DNA of 64,000 bases from Hoylesella buccalis ATCC 35310. GTDB taxonomy: Bacteria > Bacteroidota > Bacteroidia > Bacteroidales > Bacteroidaceae. Shown here in pieces: positions 52,419 through 61,413 of the stretch. The stretch's first letter is position 1. Each line of letters opens with the position of its first letter. The DNA is taken from positions 2,294,001 to 2,358,000 of the forward strand of contig NZ_CP102287.1 of NCBI RefSeq assembly GCF_025151385.1, given 5' to 3'. The translations under genes were made by a program, and so were the position numbers. The notes under the pieces are model-generated. The model did not search any database. It saw only the letters and a list, made by a program, of their open reading frames with translations, and was not told where the DNA came from.

Positions 52419-53858
52419 TTATTTTACCATACGCTTGACAACACGTCCATCAGAATACTGAATAATGTGAAGTCCTTTGTCATACTTGCTTATCTTTCTA
52501 CCACATACGTCGAAGTGTACTTTATCTATGTTCGACTCATAGACAGACTGCTTCGCAATTCCAGAGGTTGTGATGTCAAAGATTTCGTACATTGTACCTA
52601 ACGCTACTTTTTTTGAGGTAAAAGCATCTTTAAATTTGTCAATCAAGTTTTTTTCTACATAGACTTTAAGTTTTACGGCCTTAGGTGTAAATACATACTG
52701 GCCAAACTCAGGCATGGCTGAACCAGTAAACTGCACGACAGAAAGTTTTTTGTTGTTTTTGAATGCATAACTTCCTATTCCACCAATTGCCCCTTTGAAG
52801 TCAACAGTTTGCAACTCGACACAGTCGCTGAATGCCGACTCTCCGATAGAAAGATTAGAGGCAAGTGAAGTAAATTGCTCAAGTCCAGCATGCTCAAAAG
52901 CATATTTGCTTACGTTGGTGAGTCCTTCCGGAAGACTGATGTTCTTCAGGTTTTTGGCATAAGCAAAGGCATACTCGTCTATTTCTCCAACACTTCCAGG
53001 TATCTCAAACGAAGTCGCACTGCTGCCTGCAGGATACAGTTGTATTGATATTTTATCGGCATCGTAAAGCACTCCATTGCTGGCACAATAATAGTCATTA
53101 TCTTCTGCCACCGTGTATGCCGTAACAGCAGTATTGTAAAAAGCTTTTTCCTCTATTTCGGACAATAATGATGGAAGTTCGGAAAGGGTAGCAAGCGAGG
53201 TGCAATTCTCAAAAGCTTGTGCACCTATTTTCTCCAACTGTGATGGAAAAGTCACCGAAGTAAGTGATTTGCATCCAGCAAAGGCACACTTGCTTATTTC
53301 CTTGAGCGAGTTGGGAAGTGCAATTGACGCTAATTTGCCACAATCCTTAAAGGCATTCTCCCTCATGATAGCAACGCTTTGCGGAATGACGCATTCAGTA
53401 AGCGAAGTGCAACCGCTGAAAGCGTTTTGCTCAATACTCTTTGTCGTTGTAGGCAATTTTAGTGTTATCAGTGCCTGGCATTGGTAGAACATGTAGGCAC
53501 TCACCTCGTCATCATAGGCAGGTGCGTAGTATTTGGTAAACATACCTCTCTTTACCTGATAATAATTGCCACCGTTAGCAACAATTTTAGCCCCAGAGAG
53601 GTCAAGTGTGGAAAGTTTCCCCTCTGTAGGTTTCCCCTCTATGTCCCTGCCAGCCATCTCGCGAAGGCACAAGATATCGGCACCATTAATACTACCCGAT
53701 ATGGTAAGATCTGTAATGGAGAACTTTTCGGACGAGGTGATTTGTTTTGAAAGTTCACCGGGCTTTTCAACTTTTATTACTTTCTGCGCATGAGACACAC
53801 TAAACACCAGTAACAACGCCAAGGTTGTTATGCTTTTTCTAATTGTTGAGATTTGCAT
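52419..53858 (-). CDS. BspA-like leucine-rich repeat surface protein
   Basis: A protein of 479 residues with a signal peptide (LLLVFSVSHAQ). Residues ~110-400 contain about ten LRR_5 (BspA) repeats, for example SIEQNAFSGCTSLTECVIPQ and KIGAQAFENCTSLATL. The C-terminus reads VHFDVCGRKISKYDKGLHII then RVVKRMVK, a sorting-type tail. BspA-like proteins of oral and gut Bacteroidota bind host matrix or other cells. It is the last intact gene of the minus-strand lipoprotein run but is separated from the preceding gene by 97 bases with a possible TATGTTTG box (53930-53937), so it may have its own promoter. Confidence 0.87.
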   Translation of the reverse strand: MQISTIRKSITTLALLLVFSVSHAQKVIKVEKPGELSKQITSSEKFSITDLTISGSINGADILCLREMAGRDIEGKPTEGKLSTLDLSGAKIVANGGNYYQVKRGMFTKYYAPAYDDEVSAYMFYQCQALITLKLPTTTKSIEQNAFSGCTSLTECVIPQSVAIMRENAFKDCGKLASIALPNSLKEISKCAFAGCKSLTSVTFPSQLEKIGAQAFENCTSLATLSELPSLLSEIEEKAFYNTAVTAYTVAEDNDYYCASNGVLYDADKISIQLYPAGSSATSFEIPGSVGEIDEYAFAYAKNLKNISLPEGLTNVSKYAFEHAGLEQFTSLASNLSIGESAFSDCVELQTVDFKGAIGGIGSYAFKNNKKLSVVQFTGSAMPEFGQYVFTPKAVKLKVYVEKNLIDKFKDAFTSKKVALGTMYEIFDITTSGIAKQSVYESNIDKVHFDVCGRKISKYDKGLHIIQYSDGRVVKRMVK

Positions 53859-53955
53859 GTTGTATTGTTATATTTAATTAATAATTTGAATACGTCTTTC
53901 TATTGCCAACAGTTATATAGGATAGATGGCAAACATATATTGAAAATTAGATGTA

Positions 53956-54867
53956 TTATTTTTTCTCGTAAGGTATTAAAAATTTAAATCCACGCCCAGC
54001 AAGTACTACATGGTTCGCCCTGACTTCTTGGACGTATAATTTGCACTTGCCCTCTTTTAGAGAACTGAATTCGTCCGGATAGCGAAAACCGAGCTCAACA
54101 TCAACATAGGTACCTTGCTGGGGATTTATGATAGCAGGCGTAATCTTGATGGTTTTCTTGGAGGCTGTTGGGTTGGCCTCATTAAATATCCATACACCCA
54201 CACCTTTGCGATGTACCACCAACGTGTTGCGCATCAAAACGCTTAGACTTCTTGAAGTGGTGCTGTATACTCCCGACTCATCAGCCTCGCCCTTGCATCG
54301 CACTTCTACTTTTATTGTTTTGGTTTGATGATCCTGCCCTGTGATGTGGAGATAAGCGTCGCCCTCGCAATAGGTATCTATTTCTATGATGTTGGTCTTG
54401 GCGTTCCACTTAACCTTCTTCAGAACACGCATAGGGTCTTCCACGCTCATTTGTGCCATGCCGCCTCCACCATTGACGCTTACTGATCGGCTCTCATCCC
54501 GAGGGAACAATCGTATGACATCCTCGGTAGAGGTAATGTTGGGCACTGTAACATTTATATTCAACTTGCGACACTCATCGCCCGACCAAACAGAGGCATA
54601 CGTTTCACCCTCCAATATACCTGTAACACGTAATGTATCTTCGTTGATGCTGACGGCAGCCAATTTTGAGTTGTTGACATTGCACTTGTATTTACCAGTC
54701 CCACCCTTTAAGATTAATATGCGTGTCGTGTGCGTAAACACATCAATAGATGATAAATTGTTATCCCCTATCAATATTTTAGACGGTTCTAAATCCGACT
54801 CATTGTGGCATGCGGTTAACGACATGCCAAGTATTATCACTGATAGCCAAATATATATATGCTTCAT
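53956..54867 (-). CDS. Lipoprotein with Ig-like (Big/BACON-type) N-terminal domain
   Basis: A lipoprotein of 303 residues with lipobox MSLTAC. Residues ~40-110 resemble a bacterial Ig-like fold (LILKGGTGKYKCNVNNSKLA, RVTGILEGETYASVWSGDEC). The remainder is beta-rich and not recognised. No catalytic motif. It lies 10 bases after the Fn3 protein gene in a row of lipoprotein genes, so it is probably a surface-exposed accessory binding protein of the same uptake system. Confidence 0.65.
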   Translation of the reverse strand: MKHIYIWLSVIILGMSLTACHNESDLEPSKILIGDNNLSSIDVFTHTTRILILKGGTGKYKCNVNNSKLAAVSINEDTLRVTGILEGETYASVWSGDECRKLNINVTVPNITSTEDVIRLFPRDESRSVSVNGGGGMAQMSVEDPMRVLKKVKWNAKTNIIEIDTYCEGDAYLHITGQDHQTKTIKVEVRCKGEADESGVYSTTSRSLSVLMRNTLVVHRKGVGVWIFNEANPTASKKTIKITPAIINPQQGTYVDVELGFRYPDEFSSLKEGKCKLYVQEVRANHVVLAGRGFKFLIPYEKK

Positions 54868-54877
54868 GTTGATTAGC

Positions 54878-55981
54878 TTATTTCACATTTAAGTTATATT
54901 CCAAGGTCCAAGCCTTGCCATCACTCTCAATGATGTCCACAACCAATATGTGTTTACCCGTTTTGTTGAAATCTAATTTATATCCGTCGACAGGGACGAA
55001 GGGAATGCCGTCAAGCGTATATTTAATTTGAGCGTTGACATCATACAAATCGTTGAAAAACAGCTCTATGCTTCGTGGGCAATCGCCATAGTTCTTGATT
55101 TGATAGATGTACGGAATGCGATTTTCATCCTCCCTGCCTGTCATCATTAATTCTGTGGTAATGTTTTTTTTAGTCACTTTCGACTTCTTTCCGTCAGGCA
55201 TAATCGTCTGCACGCCTATTTCGTAAGTAGTGTTAGGCTGCAGTTTTTGCAAGATATAGTCGGTGGTGCTTATTGTAGACACCTGTCTTCCATTGAGCAA
55301 AATATTGTATTTGATGCCACTGCCTTGCACAGGATGCCACGACATAAAAATTTCGCGTTGTTGTGCAGAAACTTTCACATCATAAGGCTTCGGTACATCC
55401 TCGGTAATAGTGCTACTTTTTATTTTCTTAAAAACCACATCGTCAATCAATAGATAGTTATTGGCATCGGAATTTTCTTCTTTCATTTCAAAACAAAATC
55501 CCGCGCAATCCACTCCTTGCGGAGCAACAAAATCTATAGTTTTTTGTTTCCATTCAGTAGGGGATGCATCTGTGACCATATCCCTTGAAGTTCTCTTTGC
55601 AGTCGTTTTAACTTTGCGCTTTTCTTTGCACCATATCACGGTGGAAACACAATTGGCACGCTGTAACGTCCCTTTATACCAATAGGTAAGGCGATAAGTT
55701 GCTCCGCCCTCAATGTTCATATAATAATAGTTATTTGCTCGGTCAATTATAGATAGCGTATGCGGGATTGCTACTAACTTGACAGCGTGACTGCCACCAT
55801 GCGATTGATTTGACTTTTCAATACTACCCACTGAAAAATACCAACACACAGGTTTCTCATAGATACCGGCGGTGCGCCACTCTTCAAACCCACCGTTCAA
55901 TATCAAGTTGGGATGTGTTTGAGCTGTTACGTCTAACGTACAACATAGGAACGCCAACAATAATAATTTATATAAGTTCAT
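54878..55981 (-). CDS. Secreted carbohydrate-binding-like and fibronectin III protein
   Basis: A protein of 367 residues from ATG 55981 (the frame is open to 56026) with a signal peptide (LLLAFLCCTLDVTAQ). Residues ~25-190 look like a jelly-roll binding domain (NLILNGGFEEWRTAG, YRLTYWYKGTL, YLLIDDVVF). Residues ~200-290 are a fibronectin type III domain (YDVKVSAQQREIFMSWHPVQ, LQPNTTYEIGVQTI). The final ~75 residues are beta-rich. Such proteins bind glycans or proteins on the cell surface. It stands 41 bases after the DUF4856-like gene and shares its operon. No enzyme site is visible. Confidence 0.7.
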   Translation of the reverse strand: MNLYKLLLLAFLCCTLDVTAQTHPNLILNGGFEEWRTAGIYEKPVCWYFSVGSIEKSNQSHGGSHAVKLVAIPHTLSIIDRANNYYYMNIEGGATYRLTYWYKGTLQRANCVSTVIWCKEKRKVKTTAKRTSRDMVTDASPTEWKQKTIDFVAPQGVDCAGFCFEMKEENSDANNYLLIDDVVFKKIKSSTITEDVPKPYDVKVSAQQREIFMSWHPVQGSGIKYNILLNGRQVSTISTTDYILQKLQPNTTYEIGVQTIMPDGKKSKVTKKNITTELMMTGREDENRIPYIYQIKNYGDCPRSIELFFNDLYDVNAQIKYTLDGIPFVPVDGYKLDFNKTGKHILVVDIIESDGKAWTLEYNLNVK

Positions 55982-56022
55982 AGTTTCCTTTTTTCTTTTA
56001 ACGATTATTGCATATATGCTTA

Positions 56023-57201
56023 TCATTTTATGCGCTGCTTGATTTGTGCTACAGTATAGGCAATGGATCCAGGGGTAGTGGAATCGCCTTCCAGTCGCTG
56101 CTTATCCCACAACCCAGAGTTTTGGGTAAGTGCATCTAAAAGCGTTTGTACCTCATCAAAGGTATATAATGGTTTACCTTCTGAATTCACGGCAAACTGC
56201 AACGAGAACACGGCACCATAGGCACGTGACAGGAATACCAAGGCATTGCTTATGTCCTCGTGTAAATTCGCATTTGTCACTTCGCCTGACAATAACTGTA
56301 TGGCATGTACAGCGACCACTTTAGACAGTTCTTGCCTAATGGTATGAAGACATGTTCTCACCTCGTCAAACCTATACTCGGTCATGGCCAATCGTCCTGC
56401 CGCAAAGGCGTTGTAAAGTTTAATACGACTTCCCTTTAGCGCACTGCGTTCATTTTTTTGCACAATGGGCAACCAGTATTGGTAATAACCATAGGCCAAG
56501 TCCCAATGATGTTCCAGCTCTGTGTAATTATGTCCGTTTACCAGATTAGAAGCTGCCTGATCTTTCAAAAGCTGTTGGTCGCTGTATAACTCAGGGTTAA
56601 GGTGTACATTCAGGATTTTATCCAAATAAATGCTTCCCCTAATCATCTCATTGTACACTTCGGCCACGGCTACACCTTTGGCATTAACAAACGCTAAGTT
56701 TTCATCGCCAATATTATAGCCTAAATATCCTCCTTGGCCCATTTGTGCCTTGGTGTTGCGAATATCGGCAGGACGAGGGTAGCCATAACCACTCAATGCT
56801 CTCGACTCATCGAATAATTGTTGAAAGACTGCGAGGATGCGCTCCCTGTCAACACGGTGAACCATAGATGTAGCTATTTCATCAAATGGCGCTTTACCAT
56901 ACACTCCTTGCTTGAAATATTCGTTCATCCGCTCTTGCTGTACGAAACTTGATATACGAGCTTCTTTCATGAACGAGTGATATACAATATCAGCAGGCTC
57001 TTTTAACAGCTCACACTCTAATGTATTAACACTGCTTTCATCATTCCTGACAAACTTATATTCTGGGTCGGGCCATGTAGGCATGATGTACGATGACTCA
57101 ATGGTTTCGTCTTGCCATGTTGTGCATGATGTTATGGAGGAACACAGTGTCAACCACAGCATGAGCATACAAAAAGGTTTGTTACGTTTATTCTTCATCA
57201 T
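56023..57201 (-). CDS. DUF4856-like lipoprotein
   Basis: A lipoprotein of 392 residues with lipobox SSITSC. The largely helical body includes GHNYTELEHHWDLAYGYYQY, which resembles the most recognisable stretch of DUF4856 proteins, plus KGVAVAEVYNEMIRGSIYLD and RLAMTEYRFDEVRTC. DUF4856 proteins accompany SusC/SusD pairs in Bacteroidota; their fold is thought to be imelysin-like, a group linked to iron or haem handling, but the connection here is only inference. It lies 15 bases downstream of the preceding lipoprotein gene. Confidence 0.68.
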   Translation of the reverse strand: MMKNKRNKPFCMLMLWLTLCSSITSCTTWQDETIESSYIMPTWPDPEYKFVRNDESSVNTLECELLKEPADIVYHSFMKEARISSFVQQERMNEYFKQGVYGKAPFDEIATSMVHRVDRERILAVFQQLFDESRALSGYGYPRPADIRNTKAQMGQGGYLGYNIGDENLAFVNAKGVAVAEVYNEMIRGSIYLDKILNVHLNPELYSDQQLLKDQAASNLVNGHNYTELEHHWDLAYGYYQYWLPIVQKNERSALKGSRIKLYNAFAAGRLAMTEYRFDEVRTCLHTIRQELSKVVAVHAIQLLSGEVTNANLHEDISNALVFLSRAYGAVFSLQFAVNSEGKPLYTFDEVQTLLDALTQNSGLWDKQRLEGDSTTPGSIAYTVAQIKQRIK

Positions 57202-57216
57202 TTTATCCCTTTTTCT

Positions 57217-57849
57217 TTATGGCAATATGATATATCCACAAAATGGATTTTTAATTAAATTGATACCCTCTTCATTTTGAAATTGCTCTACATGTAAAGG
57301 ACGCACAATGGTAAGTCCATCATTGGATACTGCCGAAATGGTGGCGCGCACAGATGAGTTGCTTGGACCTCCGCCCTTTACTTGCAAAAACATGGGGAAG
57401 CCTGACATGGCTTGAAAAGTAATTTTTTGCTCCTCTCCATTTTTAAGCAATTTTACCTCGCTATCATCAAAACCATAGCTTTTGGTGAAAATGGTTTTCA
57501 ACGTCTTGTCAGCATCAATGTATCTGATAGTATAAGTTGAGGAAAGTTCACCATCAGGCACTAAGCTGCCTTGTAATTCCTTTTCAAAAAAAGAACAGAT
57601 CAGGGTTACCGTATAAGTACGCTTCTCACCGCTAATCTCCACCCCCGGGTAGACGTAGCTATGCTCATTCATATCGATGCTTGCCAATTGCAAGGCTTGA
57701 TCATCGTACGATATCATTGGCTTTTCTATTCCCTTAAATGGAAATAATTTGTCGTAGTCTTCATCGGCATCGTCGTTTACGGCAGGCGAACATGCTGAGA
57801 ATAATATCATGGCAAAGGCAGAGAGTGTTATATATAATTTCATTTTCAT
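57217..57849 (-). CDS. Small lipoprotein of unknown function
   Basis: A lipoprotein of 210 residues from ATG 57849 with lipobox LFSAC; an upstream in-frame ATG at 57879 would overlap the previous gene. Beta-rich, with YTVTLICSFFEKELQGSLVP and a C-terminal segment SNDGLTIVRPLHVEQF. No family recognised. It lies between the DUF4302-like and DUF4856-like genes with 15-20 bases on each side, so it belongs to the same transcript and is probably exposed on the outer membrane. Confidence 0.62.
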   Translation of the reverse strand: MKMKLYITLSAFAMILFSACSPAVNDDADEDYDKLFPFKGIEKPMISYDDQALQLASIDMNEHSYVYPGVEISGEKRTYTVTLICSFFEKELQGSLVPDGELSSTYTIRYIDADKTLKTIFTKSYGFDDSEVKLLKNGEEQKITFQAMSGFPMFLQVKGGGPSNSSVRATISAVSNDGLTIVRPLHVEQFQNEEGINLIKNPFCGYIILP

Positions 57850-57868
57850 ACTGCTTGTTGTTATCTGT

Positions 57869-58897
57869 TTATATTTCATTGGTAGGAACGTCTTGAATAA
57901 CCGCTTTTAAGCCTGTTATTTTTCCTTCTGGGTGCAAATGCTTACTTACTAACCTAATGCTTCTCCATTCGGGATGATACACTTCTACCAATTCGGCTTC
58001 GAAATGGTTGTCAACACGCTGAAAATCGGCAAACACCTGTTTGTTGTTCAATCGCAGACCTGCTCTAAAAGTAATACCTTTAGGCGTGCCACAATATCCA
58101 GAACCCAACACGGAAAATTCTTTAGGTGGATAGTCTGGGATAGGATTAGGTTTCGTCACCTCCATAAACAGATAATATCTCTGTTTCTCGGTAGTGGCCA
58201 CGCGTCCACCGTTTCTGCCAAGATAGTAATCGCTCTGAAAATAAACACGGCCGCCTCTGTGTATATATAACTGTGGATTTTTCATTTGCTCAAACACTCG
58301 CCTGTTATCGTATGCTTGTTTTACTGCATCGGTAAACTCATGCACATCTTGCAAGGGCTTCATCAAAATATATTCGCATGCTGGCTTAAGGTACGAGGCT
58401 GTTTTGAATACCAGTAATCCGTCTTCATCACGTCCTTGGTATAACCAGTCGCATGCGCCTCCATAACTATCATTAACCAGCTTGTGTATATAGTTTGTGG
58501 TAAGAAAAGTAAGTTGGGTGCAACTGTTCGCCCCTATTTTGTATTCGCCCATTATGGAAGTAGTAACACTTTGGGGGTCAAAGTCGGCACGCATCTCTAC
58601 TTTCCCATGTTGTAAAAAACGCATGGTAAAACAAACACCTCCATAACCATATCTGTCAGTACTGTATTGGTATTCGGCTTTTATTTTATCACTGATGTTA
58701 GAAAACAACAAAGAGTCTGTTTTAGGGAAATACATAACCAACCATCCAGCTTTGTTGTTAACCAGCTCAGTGTTCAACGCCTCAATGGCTTGCCTCTTGC
58801 GTTGGGTAGGCGTGTTCACAAATTCTCTATCTTCATCATGGCAGCTGTAGAAAACGCAACCAAGTATAGTGAGGAGTATATATGAAAGATACTTCAT
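57869..58897 (-). CDS. DUF4302-like lipoprotein
   Basis: A lipoprotein of 342 residues with the Cys of VFYSC near residue 19. The segment QAIEALNTELVNNKAGWLVM followed by YFP and GGVCFTMRFLQHGKVEMRAD is the typical DUF4302 pattern: a helix, then GW and a beta sheet. The function of the domain is not established; it is a frequent partner of SusC/SusD and metallopeptidase-like lipoproteins. It starts directly after the preceding gene (one base between stop and ATG), so the two are translationally coupled. Confidence 0.75.
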   Translation of the reverse strand: MKYLSYILLTILGCVFYSCHDEDREFVNTPTQRKRQAIEALNTELVNNKAGWLVMYFPKTDSLLFSNISDKIKAEYQYSTDRYGYGGVCFTMRFLQHGKVEMRADFDPQSVTTSIMGEYKIGANSCTQLTFLTTNYIHKLVNDSYGGACDWLYQGRDEDGLLVFKTASYLKPACEYILMKPLQDVHEFTDAVKQAYDNRRVFEQMKNPQLYIHRGGRVYFQSDYYLGRNGGRVATTEKQRYYLFMEVTKPNPIPDYPPKEFSVLGSGYCGTPKGITFRAGLRLNNKQVFADFQRVDNHFEAELVEVYHPEWRSIRLVSKHLHPEGKITGLKAVIQDVPTNEI

Positions 58898-58898
58898 C

Positions 58899-59852
58899 TT
58901 ATTTTGTATTTAGATATTTATTCAAGGTCCTGACACTTTTAAGTTGCAATGTGAGCAATTTAACGTGCCAGTTATTCCAAGCATACTGCTCGACAAACAT
59001 TTTTTTTGCCATAAAATCATGATAGGCACGATCGGCCTCTTGTTCATAGCGTTTATTCACCTCGGGGTCAGAGTCTTCGTCTGGTGTACGTGCTTCATCT
59101 TCTGCTTGCTTAAGTCTTGCAGGTGTAGATGTCAAGATAACGCTTAACATCTCTGCCATGTCGTCCTCAGGATTTAGCATGGAAAGATAGGTATAGAATC
59201 CACGCTTGTTGGCATATCCCACTAACCCAATATCGTTGTTCGCACCATTTATCTCGGAGAGGAGTTGAGTGTCGGTGATATATTTTCCTTCACTGATGGC
59301 GGCAAATTTAGCTCTATTGTAGGGCATCTGCTCTAACACTCGTTTCATCATCTGGTGATATACGCTGCGAACAAGTCTATGAACTTTCTGCTTGTCGTTT
59401 GCATCAAAATCATTAACATGGTATATACTCATCTCTACCGGCTGTGACGCAATGTTGTACATGCGTTCAACACCATTTTTGTCTGGGTTTCCACCACCAT
59501 ATAATGTAATGCGTACTGGCAAACAGTAGTTAAGCAGGCTGCCTTTGCCTTCTATTTGAATATCCCTAAAGGTATCAAAGCATAAAGAGCTAATAGCGTT
59601 AAGAACTTGCTTTATGTTTGTAGTGTCAGGAGGATACACATAGACTCCTTTCTGACTATTATTTTTTTGCCACTGATATACCACCTCTGGACCATACACC
59701 TTGGTAAAATGCTGTTCTATCCATTGTGCCGTTTGCGTTTGAGTGGCATTGCTGTCCACAACACTGTCATCTGATAGCGTGTCATGTTGGCAAGACGTTG
59801 CCAGTAATGCCCATAGGCCTATATATGCTAAAAAATATTTCTGTATGTTCAT
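58899..59852 (-). CDS. Metallopeptidase-like lipoprotein with degraded HExxH motif
   Basis: A lipoprotein of 317 residues with lipobox LLATSC. It has the layout of the putative zinc-binding metallopeptidase lipoproteins that follow SusD in many Bacteroidota: YNIASQPVEMSIYHVNDFD, a central helix, and LNPEDDMAEMLSVIL where the third zinc ligand lies in active members. The central helix reads SVYHQMMKRVLEQ, so the HExxH pair (usually HHEFxHxxH) is lost and only one His remains. A binding rather than cleaving role is likely. It is 30 bases downstream of the SusD gene. Confidence 0.66.
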   Translation of the reverse strand: MNIQKYFLAYIGLWALLATSCQHDTLSDDSVVDSNATQTQTAQWIEQHFTKVYGPEVVYQWQKNNSQKGVYVYPPDTTNIKQVLNAISSLCFDTFRDIQIEGKGSLLNYCLPVRITLYGGGNPDKNGVERMYNIASQPVEMSIYHVNDFDANDKQKVHRLVRSVYHQMMKRVLEQMPYNRAKFAAISEGKYITDTQLLSEINGANNDIGLVGYANKRGFYTYLSMLNPEDDMAEMLSVILTSTPARLKQAEDEARTPDEDSDPEVNKRYEQEADRAYHDFMAKKMFVEQYAWNNWHVKLLTLQLKSVRTLNKYLNTK

Positions 59853-59882
59853 TTTGTTGCGTTATAAATTACCTACCATGTT

Positions 59883-61412
59883 TTATCTAATGGGTTCTTT
59901 GCGTTCACGGGGATTAGGAGCCAGTCCTCTGTTTTGTGCTTCTATGGGAATTTGCAATACTTTTCGTGGGTCGTCTTTCTCTAAGGGGAAATAATATTTA
60001 GACTTTGTGTTACGCTTCACACTCAAATGAAACCTTCTAATGTCTAACCAGCGTAGCCCCTCAGCAAAAAACTCTTTTTGCCTGAAATCGGCAAACAACT
60101 TTACCAATGCAAGCTGTTTTAATGTCATGCCATAGAAGGGGGTGTATACATCATAATTATTCTCACTTGTACGCATATAAATATCCCTTTCAACAGTAGG
60201 CATAAAGCCAAACTTACCCTGCATATATTGCAGGTAATCATTAATGGCTTTATCATATTGTTTTAGCATCGCATAGGCTTCCATCCGATTAAGCAAAGCT
60301 TCGTCTGCAGTAAACAACACATTGCTCACGTAAATTCCTCGAGGTCTTAATCCAATGCTTTCAGTGGTAGACAATTCGTCAAACTTGGCGATATATTTAC
60401 CACTTACTATAGGTGAAGGTGAATAAACAAAAGGATATGTACCGTCAAAAGTCATTTTGGAGAAATCGCCTCCACCTTCGATGCCCCTTTTATTGAATAT
60501 TTCGTCAACAGTTTGTTTGGTAGCCCCATAACGATCTGTAGGCATTTGTCTCGCCCACCGAGACTCGGTGGTACAGATCAATAAGTTGGAAGCCTCATCG
60601 GGAGATGTGTAGCGTGTAAACAAACGCTGACGTTTAAACTCAAACTGCCGTGAATATCCTATCCAATTCCTTAGCATAGTTTTGGGGTCAGCACCTAACA
60701 CATAATTAGCATATTCCACTACTTGTTGCCATTCACCTTTCATCAGATAAAAACGTGAGGCGAACGTGTAAGCCGCTTTTTTGTTGAAATGATATTTAGG
60801 TTGCTTATAATATCTGTCAGTGACCAAGGTGACACCACGCTTCAAGTCGCTTTCAATGCTGTCGTATACTTCGTTGACAGTACCTCTGTTATAATTTGTC
60901 AACGCATGTTTCTCGGGTTTGTTAACATAAGGTATACCAGGAGATTGCTCTGCATTGCCATAAGGCTCTGCCCAGATATTGACCAGCATGAAGTGGAGGT
61001 AAGCCCTTAACAAAAAAGCTTCGCCATATAGAGCCTTGACACGTTCAGTCTTAGGATATTTTTTGAGCAGCTCCAAAGCCTTGTTGGCCTGCGCAATCCC
61101 TTTATAACAACTATTCCAATAATTTAAGGGTGTGTCAATGTCTTCTTGGGTATCATCCTCCCAATAAAACATTTCTTCGTTCAGTTGTGTATGTGTGCCA
61201 TTTGCTCTGATGTCTACATTATCAGTACGAGGCTCTAAAAAAGGAATGTAGCTTGCCTCTGGATAAGCTCCTGCAAGTAATTGGGCAATTCCTTCTTCAT
61301 TGTCTATGTTTACATCAATGTCCGAATCGGGAATTTTGTCCAAATAGTCGTTACAGCCACATAGAGCTAAAGTGGCAAAAACTAAGACATATTTATATAG
61401 ATAGTATTTCAT
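59883..61412 (-). CDS. SusD/RagB-type lipoprotein
   Basis: A protein of 509 residues with lipobox LALCGC and the SusD start NDYLDKIPDSDID. The TPR segment KALYGEAFLLRAYLHFMLVN and the late pattern FFAEGLRWLDIRRFHL are diagnostic. The start is ATG 61412, one base after the SusC stop; the frame is open 15 bases further. It is the substrate-binding lid for the SusC transporter. The pair is different in sequence and context from the SusCD pair at 21940-26738: no glycoside hydrolases are near, which suggests a peptide, glycopeptide or cofactor substrate (inference). Confidence 0.93.
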   Translation of the reverse strand: MKYYLYKYVLVFATLALCGCNDYLDKIPDSDIDVNIDNEEGIAQLLAGAYPEASYIPFLEPRTDNVDIRANGTHTQLNEEMFYWEDDTQEDIDTPLNYWNSCYKGIAQANKALELLKKYPKTERVKALYGEAFLLRAYLHFMLVNIWAEPYGNAEQSPGIPYVNKPEKHALTNYNRGTVNEVYDSIESDLKRGVTLVTDRYYKQPKYHFNKKAAYTFASRFYLMKGEWQQVVEYANYVLGADPKTMLRNWIGYSRQFEFKRQRLFTRYTSPDEASNLLICTTESRWARQMPTDRYGATKQTVDEIFNKRGIEGGGDFSKMTFDGTYPFVYSPSPIVSGKYIAKFDELSTTESIGLRPRGIYVSNVLFTADEALLNRMEAYAMLKQYDKAINDYLQYMQGKFGFMPTVERDIYMRTSENNYDVYTPFYGMTLKQLALVKLFADFRQKEFFAEGLRWLDIRRFHLSVKRNTKSKYYFPLEKDDPRKVLQIPIEAQNRGLAPNPRERKEPIR

Positions 61413-61413
61413 A

